Origin: Prorocentrum cordatum
Taxonomy: Eukaryota > Sar > Dinophyceae > Prorocentrales > Prorocentraceae
Length of the DNA stretch: 64,000 nucleotides
Assembly (NCBI GenBank): GCA_963575745.1
Contig: CAUYUJ010000709.1
Location: forward strand, 46,296-110,295
Direction: 5' to 3'
The notes under the pieces are model-generated. The model saw nothing but the letters and a program-made list of their open reading frames with translations, was not told the DNA's origin and ran no database searches. Each line of letters starts with the position of its first letter. The stretch's first letter is position 1. The position numbers were made by a program, and so were the translations under genes. Positions 30,205 through 40,518 of this stretch are shown here, piece after piece.

Positions 30205-31332
30205 CTGGGCGCCGGCGGTTAAACCGTCAACCTTTCTTACCGCCGGGGGACTCGTAGCGCTTCTCCTGACCTGGATATTATGTGGCAAAGAAATTTCAAA
30301 GTAACGAACTTGTTTTTTCAGCCAGCGATTATAGACCTCTCAAGATGAGCTCTAACAAACAAACGAACAGTTTTCCAATCGAGCTCGAGTATAAACCGAG
30401 TTCAGACCTCTGAATGCGACAGGCGGACGCGTCTGATGTCTGCGGATCGATTCCTGTGATTACCAGCTCTGCAGCCCCCCATACAGCCTGAGTTAAGTGC
30501 AGAAAACCGAGAGTACCTCTCAGGATGACTCGAATAATACAACAGTTTCGCGGATCTCGTTCGAGCAGCAGACCGAGTTCCGAGCTCTCGGTTCGACGAA
30601 CGGACGCGCCTGATGTTTCGAAATCGATTCCTGTGACCAGCAGCACTGTAGCCCTCCCCCAGCACGATTTAAGTACAGAAAACCGAGAGCACTTCTCAAG
30701 ATGACTCGAACAATACCAATAGATTCGCGAACCTAGCTCGGGGAGCAGGCCGAGTTCAGAGCTCTTGATTCAACAGACGAACGCGCCTGATAATTCTCAA
30801 TCGATTTCTGTGATTATCAGCTCTGTGGCTGCCCTACAGATCGAGTTAAGTACGAAAAACCGAGAGCGTCTGCTTCAATGACTCGAATAATACGAATAGG
30901 TTTGCGACCCTAGCTCGGCTAGCAGACCGAGTTCAGACCTCTGGATTCAACAGGCGAACGCGCCTGATCATTCTGGATGCATTAGCTGTGCTGACCAGCT
31001 CTGTAGTTGTCCTGAAGCTCGAGTTATCTTGAGAAAACCGAGAGCGCGTATCAAGATGACTCGAAACGGCCGTTCCCGCCCGTGTGCTTTTTGGCCTTCA
31101 AAGTTACCCGATCGAGCTGAGATCAAGATGGCGAGCGGGAATAAGATCGAATATCACGGGAAAAAAAAAAACTAGAGCTCTAACGAATGGTCAAATTTCG
31201 AGAACGTATTTTTCAACTGAGCAAAAGTTGTGAAAAGTTCAGTTCTTTTTTTTCGAGCCAACTAGCTCTCCAGCGCGCCGGAATTACTCTTAGATTCCAG
31301 CTATAACTAGCTAGGGAAGCTATACGAGCTTA
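30205..31332 (-). mobile_element. HR-B element 16, A-rich subfamily
   Basis: Hairpin with one extra T in the loop side (cggttaaacc). The tail ends 'ggaagctatacgagctta', a decayed subterminal repeat. The large element follows after 14 bp. Confidence 0.6.
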
Positions 31333-31346
31333 CTTGTATGCGTCCA
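31333..31346 (-). repeat. Decayed extra copy of the large-element terminus
   Basis: 'cttgtatgcgtcca' directly precedes 'cttggtagcgtcca'. It is a 14-bp tandem near-duplicate of the terminus, like that at 12,458. Confidence 0.5.
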
Positions 31347-31860
31347 CTTGGTAGCGTCCAAAACCCGGATAGCAAAGAGGAACTCACACAAACGAGCACA
31401 CGCACATAAGCACGCACACACGAACACACACACACACATACAAACACATATACATACACAAGAACGCACACATACGCCAGCATGTTCCACACACACACAC
31501 ACGCACACACACACACACACGCACACACTCACACACACACACACGCACACGCAACACATCCACGCGCAAAGGGCGACACACACGCGCAAACGCGCACACA
31601 CGAACACACAGCACATCTCACATACACACAGGGACGCGCACACGCACACGGATCACACAAGCACTTAGACACACGGGGGCACACACAAACACCCACACGC
31701 ACACACGCACACACACACACACACGCGCACGCACAACCCACGCACACAGACGCACACGCAAGCATCCATGGAAACCTACGCACTGACGACCACACGATGA
31801 CGCACGCACCGCAGCCAACTCGGCCCCCCCCCCCCGCGCTCCCCTGCCGCTCCCACGCAC

Positions 31861-31958
31861 CCCCGCCCTCCCCGCCGGCGCTCCGGAGGGGGGAGGCACC
31901 GCCCCCTTTTGGGGCCGGCCCTCCCTCCGCTCCAACCACTCCGCCCTCGCGGAGCGCC
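31861..31958. repeat. GC-rich 98-bp module, copy 1a
   Basis: Starts 'ccccgccctccccgccggcg', contains CTCCGGAG and GGGCCGGCCC palindromes, and ends 'ccgccctcgcggagcgcc'. Embedded in the CA domain. Confidence 0.8.
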
Positions 31959-32660
31959 AGAGGGAGGGGAGGGGGGAGGGGTAGGGGGCGCGCGGACGGC
32001 GGCAGCACCGCGCGCACGCACGCGCACACGCACATGCGCAGACGAACAACGAACAGGATGGCAAAGAGGATATCACACTAGCAAGCACACGCACACACAC
32101 ACACAGACTAGCACACAAGAGCACACACGTACGCCAGCATGCTCCACACACATGCGCACATACACACATGCACACACACGCACACACACACAAAGGTCCA
32201 CACACACACGCGCAAACGCGCACACGCAAACACACATATATACACAAGAACCCACACAGACACACAGTCACATGCAGCCACACATGCAGCCTGACAGACA
32301 CACAGACACATGCAGCCACAAATCTGACACACAGCTTGAGGAGCTTGAGGACATGCAGCCACACAGACACACAGACATAAACACACGCAAACGATTACAC
32401 ACACACGCACACACACGCGCGAGCACCCAGACACGCACGCGCACACGCACACACGGTCGCGCACACACACACACACATACGAGACACGCGCGAGCCCCCC
32501 CCCACCACCACCACCACAAACACACACACACAAGCGCACACACAGACGCAATCGCGAACACCCGCGGCTAACCACGCACAGACGACAACGCGGTGACAGA
32601 CCCATTCCCCGACTAAGCAGCGCACTCTACCCCCGCGCCCCCCAGCCGCCCCCATGCGCC

Positions 32661-32757
32661 ACCGCCCTCCCCGCCGGCGCTCCGGAGGGGGGAGGCACCG
32701 CCCCATGTTGGGGCCGGCCCTCCCTCCACTCCAGCCACTCCGCCCTCGCGGAGCGCC
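32661..32757. repeat. GC-rich 98-bp module, copy 1b
   Basis: Same module, one base shorter, with 'ccccatgttggggcc' in the centre. Confidence 0.8.
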
Positions 32758-33032
32758 GAAGAGATGGGGGGGGAGTAGGGGGAAGGGGGCGGCGGGGGTG
32801 CCAGCGCCGTGCTCGCACACAGACACACACACACACGCACACACAAGGATGCACGTTTCCTCAGGAAGCGCGCCGCGTCGCAGGCGCGAGCGCGGGTCTC
32901 AAGTGCACACGCGGACATTCACGCGCACACTAAGACACACAGACACACATACACACACACACACGAATACACACACGCACGCCCGCACACTCAATGAGGG
33001 ACGCCCTGGCAAGCGGCCATGGAGGGGCGATC

Positions 33033-34189
33033 TCATCCCAACCTGTGTGGATCAGAGCGGGGTAGGTCTACGCCTGTCCTGTCTGTCACGCGGCCCCGTT
33101 CGCCCTCTTCGCGTCGCCTGCGCGCGGTCTCCGCCTCCCTCGCCTGCTGCGCCTTCTCGTGAGCCTCCACGTCCGGAATCCCGATTGTGGCGTTGCGCGG
33201 GCGCGCTTGAGGGCGCGGCGGTTCGGTGGACGCCGTGCCAGCGCCGGCGCCCACACGAACGACAACGCCAGCCACAATCCTCGTCGTCGCCCCGCCTCCA
33301 CCGCCCTCTGACGGGGCCGAAGCCCCACAGTGCGCGCCAGCATCCCCAGCACCCTCGGACGCGGCGGCCTCTCGCGCACCCTCGAAGCCGCCCTGGGCGA
33401 ACACCTCTGGAGGCGCAGCCGCGGGCGAAGCCTCGGGCAGGGTCCCCGCCGCTGGAACCACCGGCGCAGAAACAGCGCCCGACGCACTGCGCGCCGCTCG
33501 CTCCTGGAACTCCTTCAACTTTGCCTCCGGGATTGCCCCGTCCACGCGCCCTTGCCACCCCTTTGCCCCTTGCTGGCCGAAGTGCCTCTTGCAGAACACG
33601 CCGCATCCCTCCGCGGGGAAACTGCGGCACTGCGCACCCACTCCATCCCCCCAAGTACGAGCCAAACATTTCCTTTCATCGATCATCTTCGGCGTAAAGC
33701 GATGCCACTCGCGGTCGGCAGGTGGCGCCCCCACGCCTGGCTCGACCGCGGCAGGAGCCGGGCCCGCGGACGGGACGCCCGAGGCCCTGCCAGCGTCGTC
33801 GTCCTCGCCGCCCGTGCTGCCCAGAGCAGGCGGGGACTGCCCGCGCTTCTTGCCCCTGCGCAACGGCGGCTGCGGCTGCCCCGAAGCGCCGGGGTCCCCG
33901 TCGCCAGCGCCAGGATCCCCGCCACCCGCCCGACGCCGCTTGCCCGGTGGCTCGCCACCCGACGCCTGCTGCCCGGCGGGCGCACTCGGCGGCGCAGACG
34001 GCGCGGCCGACGTGCTGGAAGCAGCGCCGCCGCCGCCATCGCCGCTCCCCGCAGACCCCGCCGCGCGCCCGCCTGCATGCCCGAGAGGCGCAGTCGGCGG
34101 AGCCGGCGGCGCACCAGACGGTCCCGCACCAGCGCTGCCGCCGGCGCCCCCCGCATACCCCGCCGCCGCGCGCCCGCCGCCTCCGCCCC
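33033..34189 (-). CDS. C-terminal region after the USP domain, copy 1 (Cys/His module)
   Basis: Continues the frame of the USP His box. A long Ala/Gly/Pro-rich linker contains a basic patch (GKRRRAGGGD, LRRGKKRGQS), then a compact module CLARTW...QC...GCGVFCKRH...GRVDGAIPEAKL, then a second low-complexity stretch to the stop at 33,033. The Cys/His spacing suggests metal binding. I know this only as a motif that recurs in dinoflagellate proteins, without a function. Overlapping long frames on the other strand reflect the high GC content. Confidence 0.55.
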
Positions 34190-35326
34190 GCGGACCCGCC
34201 CTGCGCACATACGCAAACACATACGCGCCCATGTGCACCTGGTGGTTTCTGGCGATCTTCGCCCAAGTCTGGAGGTGGACAGTACTGTCGTCGAATTTGG
34301 CGTATTCGTTCACGCCCACGGATGCATACGCATAGTAGTGTCCGCTCGTCGCGCTTTCGCCCTGGTGCACCACGACCCCCGAGAAATCGTACTCGCACTC
34401 GGAATCCACAGGCCGCAGAATCTGAGGAAAGCGCACAGGGCGTCTGTCGTACACTCGCCTATCACCCGCTGCACGATCACGAAGAGCACGGGCGGCGACC
34501 GCTCCCAGCGATTGCCTGTATATACCCTGATGCCTTGACAGACCCCGGCCGCCGCCCTCTGAGCATCATCGAGGTGAGCGTGCGCCGGACATCCTTGCCC
34601 TGGCTCACCGACATGCCTTAATTCCAGCCGGATCATCTCCTCCAGATCGCACGGCCCCGGGTAGTCGGGGCCGAGCAATTCGGAAGGCACCACCTTGAGA
34701 AACGTCTTAATTTCCCCCTTGTCCGAACTTGCTGTGCACGCGGCGCATCGCCTCCGCTGCCGAAACGCAATGCCGCAGACGTGCTGCTGGAGCACACTGC
34801 GCTGCCCGTGAGCCCCCCCTGCGGTGCAAACGGTGTGTTCGGCCGCGGTAACGGCATGGAGGGCGGCCAGGAAGAACTCTGACGCGTCGCATTGCTTCGG
34901 TCTCCCTTGCTGATCGAATTCTGCAAATTCTCGCTCACCAAAGAGCCCCATGCGCGCGGCTATAGCGAGTGGCGCGACGGCGTCGACCCCCTGGACAGAG
35001 AGAGCCGCGGCCTGAGCTCCGAGCGCGCACGCCGCGCAAGAGTCTGCACCAGAGGGCACCGGCCGTGCTCGTGGAGAAGCCGACGGAAGGGAGCCAGGCG
35101 CAGCAGCACCTGCGCGACTGAGCTCACGAAGCAAGTATTGCCGAGGTTTGCGATGCCCACGCCAGAGCCGCGGCCGCTGTGCCACTGCAGCTCCCTGGTG
35201 ACCTCCTCCTGGGACACGCCGTAAGCTGCCATGCACAGATCCCGGTCCAGCGGGCGCAGCTCTGGCGGCTCTGCACCATCGCCAACAGTCGCCGCCGCGC
35301 GAAACATTTCCCCCCAAAGATCCCAC
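34190..35326 (-). pseudogene. Ubiquitin-specific protease (USP) domain, copy 1, frameshifted
   Basis: Cys box GIANLGNTCFVSSVAQVLL with the catalytic Cys codon at 35,131-35,133. QCDASEFFLAAL (34,860-34,900) matches the USP QDA(x)EF box. A C...CAAC knuckle follows, then SPPVLFVIVQRV. The His box HQGESATSGHYYAYA has its His at 34,338-34,340 and KFDD just after it. These are the defining boxes of peptidase family C19, which removes ubiquitin from proteins. The Cys box is in one open frame (34,960-36,135) with the end of the PIF1 helicase, so the protease is fused to the transposase. Two frame changes fall inside the domain, at about 35,050 and about 34,440. Confidence 0.75.
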
Positions 35327-38300
35327 GGCACGACGGTGCCCCTACCGGCGCCGCGGCCGGCACCCCCGCGCCCACGCCCCCGCGAAGCAGCGCTCCCAGT
35401 GGACGGTGCCGCCGCCGCATCTGCGGTCGCCGTCGCGTCGCCGCCGCGGCCGCGGCCCCTGCCCCGCCCCGCAGGCCCTGCGTCGGGCGCAATGTATGCC
35501 GGTGGCACCGTCAGAGCCTGGCCCGGGCGCAGCGCGTGCGTGGGCAGAGGCGTCTGCACAGACGCCGCAGGGGCCACCTCCCCGTCCGAAGGCGCTGATC
35601 CAGTGGCGTCGTCGTCGTCGTCGTCGTCGCCCACCTCGTCACCGACGCCCGCTGAGCTCCCCACGGCGCGAGGCGGGCCTGGCGGCGTCGCCCGAGGCAC
35701 CGTCGGCGGCGCGGGCGCCGAGCTCGACTCCGGGTTGCCCCGTCCCGCGGGCCCATCCCCCACGTCCCAGCCGTACTCCTGCGCCCTCAGCTTGGCGATT
35801 TCGTAACTCGCTTTGAAAATCCTGCTTTCGAAGCGTTGTACCCCCTCGCGGACGTACTGGGGCGGGCCCCGCTGCAGGATTTCCCAGGGCGGCAGGTTGT
35901 AGACGAGGACGCGATGGGCCACGCGAACGCGACTGAGCATGACGTACAGGTGCAGCCACCAGTCATCGGCGCCCATGTTCATGGGCTTCTGGAGCACCAT
36001 GTGGCCGCATCCATGCCCAAGCCCTGCGCCGTCTGCACGGTGCGAACTTTCTCTGGCAGCAACGGGATCTGGTACCTCGTAACCTTCACCTTCCGAAGCT
36101 TTCGCTCGCCATCGTCTTCGTAGTGATGGTTCCACTCCCAGGACGCCCTGTGCGGCGCGATCTGCACGACCCCTGCTCCGAACCCTAGGTCCTCCGTGAA
36201 GTCATCAAACTTGACGAGGACACCGCGAGGCAAACGCTTGCATCGATAATAACCGAGCCTGTGGGCGTCGTGTGTCTTCTTTTCGCGCCAATCCGCGCCC
36301 GGCGTCTCGAACTCTCGCGGGTGGAACCGCACGTCCTTGACTACCCCCACGGCGTCCTGGACGATCTGGTGCTTCGCCGACAACTTCACGGTCAGCCGCA
36401 CACGCATGCCGATGTACAGCGGGCACATGCCGATGAGGTGACCAGTGTTGTTCACGTTCGGCTCCTGCAGCATGGCCTTGTAATGCTCCTCACCGAAGGC
36501 CGTGGGGGCTGGGGGCAAGTCCACGGCCTGTACGTACAGCAGCATCTGCCCCTTCTCCCTGGCCTCTCGCTCGGCCCGATACTGCATCTGCCTGTGCACG
36601 GCCTCCCAGGCGATGCCCATCTCGAACCCGTCTTTGACAGCGGGGTCCTGCAGCCGCTTGTCGTTCTTACCGGGTCGGACCACCCACCCTTGCACCACCC
36701 TTTTCTGCTCGGCCGTGAACTTCTTGCCCTCCCTCATGGTCTTCAAGAACCCCGGCATGAAAGGGCAGGGCGCGTGCGGAGTTACGAGCCTGTCCTTGAA
36801 GCGGTGCGTCTCGTACAGAAACATCGCGTGGGTCACGCCGTCCAAGAATATCGACTGCCCATTGCGGACGTGAACCCACTGGTCGGGTGCCTCACGCTGC
36901 AGCAGGGAAGACCTCTTGCCTTTGCCGCTCACAGGGCCCAGCTGATAAAAGTCACCCAGGAACATGACAATCGGAGCCTTCCCGAACATGTGTCACCGCT
37001 CCATGTACAGGTCCACGTCGCAATTGTGCGTCGCCTTACGGGCTTTGCACATGCGAAACGATGCAGCGCCGAGAAGCGCAGGCGGCACCATGGACACCTC
37101 CTCCACGATGACGGCCTTGAGAGCGTTCATGCGGTCCACGAAATCATCCTCGACTTTCTGCACGGAGAGCCTAGCGATGGTCAAGGCCTGCTGCCCGCTC
37201 AGCCCGAAGCCGCTGTGGATCGTCTCCCCCCCGATGACGCGCGCAGCGCTGTTCGACGAGGCCACGGCGATCTCCGATCCCTTGCCGAACACCTCGGCGA
37301 ACACACGCCGCAGCAGTTTCACCACCTCCGTCTTCCCCGTCCCGCCCTCCCCGTGCAACAGGAGAGCCATCTGCTCCACCGGCTTGGGGCTTTTTCCGCT
37401 GCGCAGATCTTCCTCGTATGCCACGATGGCCTCCACCTGGCCCACGACCAGGGCGACCACCGCCTTCTGATCCTTATTGAACGTCACCGGGTTGTCCGCC
37501 CTGGTCGCCCACTCGTCCAACAGCCTCTGCGCGATGTCGCGCGCCCGCGGCGGCCGCTTCTCGTCGCCGGCAACCGCGGGCGCCGGCGGCCGACCAGGCA
37601 CGAGCGCGGCAGGCGCCGAACCCGCGAGGCCGCCCCCCCCGTCGCCATACCCAGGCAAGCCCTCAGCTCCCTTCTTCCTGTATCGGAACGCCTCCTTCTG
37701 CTGTGCTTTGCCTTCCTCGAACTGAGAGTCGCCCAAGTCGAGACCACCGAATCCGGTCTGCCTTCCAGTACTCGCGGCAGCAGGCTGCGGCTTATGGTCT
37801 CTCGCATAACCCTCAAGGAAGATGTTCTTATTGACCAGGCTTTGTGACGACCCACGAATTTGCTCCAACTGGGCCACCGCGGGCACCTCGCTATCCGGCA
37901 CGGCGAACCTGGCCTTCTGTCGGTGCGCCGCCCACGCTTCGTCCGCCTCGCCCTCGTCCACCTCCTCAGCAAAACCGTCGAAGGCTCCGCCACCGGCGCC
38001 CGACCCCTCCTCCTCGTCCGCCTCCCCGGCAGGCCGATTCTCCGCTGGCTGCAGCTCAGAGTACACAAAGTCCTTGGCCTCCGGACGAGTCTTGATTCGC
38101 GGCCGCCCTTTCGCCTCCGTCTCCACGTCGAGGTTCGTCGCGACCTGGACGGTCCAGCGCGCCATGAACTCGGCGGCGCTGGGGCGCTGTGCAAAATGGC
38201 CCGGGCCCTCCTCGGAGCCGCGATCCAGATCGATGTCCTCGATCGTGAACCCCTTTCCAGCTCGCCGCTCGCAAAGCTCGTACTGCCTGGACAACGCCAC

Positions 38301-38645
38301 CTGCTTCGCCCACCACTCCTCCCAGGCAGGCTTATGCTTCCCGGACGCGTCGACACCGGCCCTGTAGGGCGCCCAGGCTGCCGCCCCCTTCTCAGCCGGC
38401 TGCATCGGGCGAAAAATCACCGACTTGAACAGCGCGTTCACCTCTTCCTCTTTCTCCTTCGAAGGCATCGCGAAGCCGAAGAACTTGGGCACCCTGAACG
38501 GCGCGCCGACGCGGAGCGTCTGCACTCGGGAGGCGGCGGCCGGGTGCGAGTCCGCGAACGCGTACGTCTCGAAGTCCTGCGCGTCGAAGTGGAGCGGGTT
38601 GGCCTGAGCTGTGTACACGTACATGGCGTAATGGTACATGCCATG
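35327..38645 (-). pseudogene. PIF1-family helicase domain, copy 1, broken
   Basis: Walker A GEGGTGKTEVV at about 37,321-37,353, VIVEEVSMV as Walker B, GDFYQLGPVSG, TAQGLGMDAAT and LHLYVMLSRVRVAHR appear in PIF1 order (superfamily 1B, 5'-3' helicase). A stop TGA at 36,990-36,992 replaces the glycine codon found in copy 2. One G is missing at about 36,001 and one C at about 38,650, compared with copy 2. An acidic/proline-rich linker with (GAC)n coding for Asp leads to the USP domain. Confidence 0.8.
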
Positions 38646-40515
38646 GACTTCAGGGGCTCCCTGTCGCCGCGATGCAGCCAGTCCATCTTCATGTCGTGCT
38701 CCTGCCGTGCCCGGTATTCGACGGCCTGCTGCTGCTGCTCCTGCTCGGGCTGGCCCTCCCCAGCAGCACCGGCACCCGCGCCCTCCCCGACGACGCCGTT
38801 GACGACCTCGGCGCGAAGCGTTGCGCGCCCCTCGCCAAGCGCATCCATGATACCGCCCCCCCCCTCGCCGTCCTCTTCTCCCGCGGCCGGCTGGTCCACC
38901 TCGATGTCCTCTGCGCGGGGGTCGGTCCAGAAGTCGTCCCTTTTCTCGTGAACGGCGTGGCTTGCCTGGAACGCCAGCGCCACGATCCCCTTGCAATACA
39001 GACTCCAGGTGTCATGGGAGCAGTAGCACTCGTGGCCATACTGCATCTGAAACATCATCTCGGGCAACTTCTTCAGGAGCGCCCGGTGCGAGCTGGTCGT
39101 GAGCTTGATGATTGTTCGCCTGGCAGTGTCGAGCACTCCGCCCCAGCCGCTGCGACGAGCGACAGCAGCGGCCCGGGCCCCGTCGACGTCCTCCTTGCCC
39201 TCCTCCTCCGCCGCCTCATCCGCCTCCCGCTCCGCCCTCTGCTGGAGTCGGAGCCACTCCAACCCGGTGCTCTGCGCGTGCAGCACTCCGAGGTCTCCCG
39301 CGATCGGCCCCGCCTTGGTCGCGTAGTCCGTCTGGTAGTGCGCCATATTGATGGCGTCCATGAACACGGCCTCCAGGGAGTGCAAAACGTGCTCCCGCAG
39401 GCTGCCCGGCGGACCGCTGCCGCTCGCGCCAGCAGCTGAGGCGGAGGCGGCGGGCGAGGCAGGCGCGCGCGATGCAGGGCCGCCAGAGGCCGCGCGCGAT
39501 GCGGCGCGGCCCGGCGCCCGCGACCTCGGCTCTGTCTCGACGGCTGATTCTGCCAGCTCGCGCTCCGCGCGCAGGTCGCTGTAGTAGCCCAGGCCCTGCT
39601 CCCCCTTTTTGAACACGAACCCGGGTCGGCTGCCGTCGTAACAGGAAGCCGCGCAGAAGCTCGCGGTGTCCTCGCCCTGTGGATCTGCCGGCCCGACTGC
39701 CTGCTTTACGCCGCTTTGTTCCGGCGTCGGCGGAGGCGGCGGACCCAGGTCATACGCATCGACCAAATCGAACACATCTTCATCGCCCCCACCCATGTCC
39801 CAGTTGTCCCCCGCGTCGGGATCGTCCATCGTGGTGGTCGGCGCCCCGCCGAGCAAGCCGCCTCCCCTGGGCAGGCCGAGGCGGCGGCCCACGGGCAGGC
39901 GCGCCCCCCCGCCGCAGGCGCGCGCACCGACCCCTCGCCCGCTCCGCCCACGCCCTGAGTTGCGGCCGACACCCCTGATTCCGTGGAACCTCCGCTCTGC
40001 CCGGCGCCCTCGTCGCAACCGGTGCCGCCAGTCTCGGCCCCAGCCAGCGCCTCCGACGCGGCGCCGACCGGCTCGGCGAACGCACCAGGCTCCGGAGGCG
40101 GCGGCACGGCCGGGTCGACGTCGGCCGCGGACGCGCCCCCGACGCTGTCGTCGCCGGGCAGGTCGAGCTCCACGCGGTCCAGACACTGGACGTCCAGGTT
40201 GCTCCGCAGACACACCTGGCCCACAGGATTCGTGCTCCCGTGGCACGGGTGGTACCGCACCACGTCGACGCGACCAGCTCTGCCGTACCGGTTGCAGCGG
40301 TGCGCCCACGGGCCGTAGCCTTCAGCCGGAACGTCGCCCAGATCCAGGCGCTCGCCAGGCGGGTTCCACTGCCCCTCCTCCAACGGGCCGCACGCGTACT
40401 GAACCTTCGCACCATCCGGAAGCACCAAATCCTTCCCCTTGCGCAGGCGCCGCCAGACGAGAGAGGCGGCCGGGCGCTTCCTGGACGGGTGGCTGTACAC
40501 CGCAGTCTCGTACTC
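38642..40515 (-). pseudogene. Helitron Rep C-terminal part with two-tyrosine motif, copy 1
   Basis: Begins HEYETAVYSHPSRKRP in the same frame as the upstream Rep segment, after a TAA at 40,516-40,518. VDVVRYHP...QVCLRSNLDVQCLDRV corresponds to the Helitron segment usually reading VVPYNP...HINVE. HYQTDYATK holds the two catalytic tyrosines in YxxxYxxK spacing (codons 39,335-39,337 and 39,323-39,325). ECYCSHDTWSLYCKG follows. A frame change lies in the Ala/Gly-rich linker near 39,900-40,000. Confidence 0.75.
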
Positions 40516-40518
40516 GTG

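Larger units (their letters stand above)
31381..32998. repeat. CA/TG microsatellite domain of copy 1
   Basis: Imperfect (CA)n with higher-order structure. 'acgccagcatg(t/c)tccacacaca' recurs at about 31,470 and 32,131. 'cgcgcaaacgcgcacac' and two GC-rich modules also recur. It fills the stretch between the element 3' end and the end of coding sequence. The His/Thr- or Cys/Val-repeat frames over it are not genes. Confidence 0.8.

Noticed and set aside
31307-32600. Cys/Val- and His/Thr-repeat proteins
   Set aside because: Direct translation of (TG)n/(CA)n microsatellite; frames exist in all phases.
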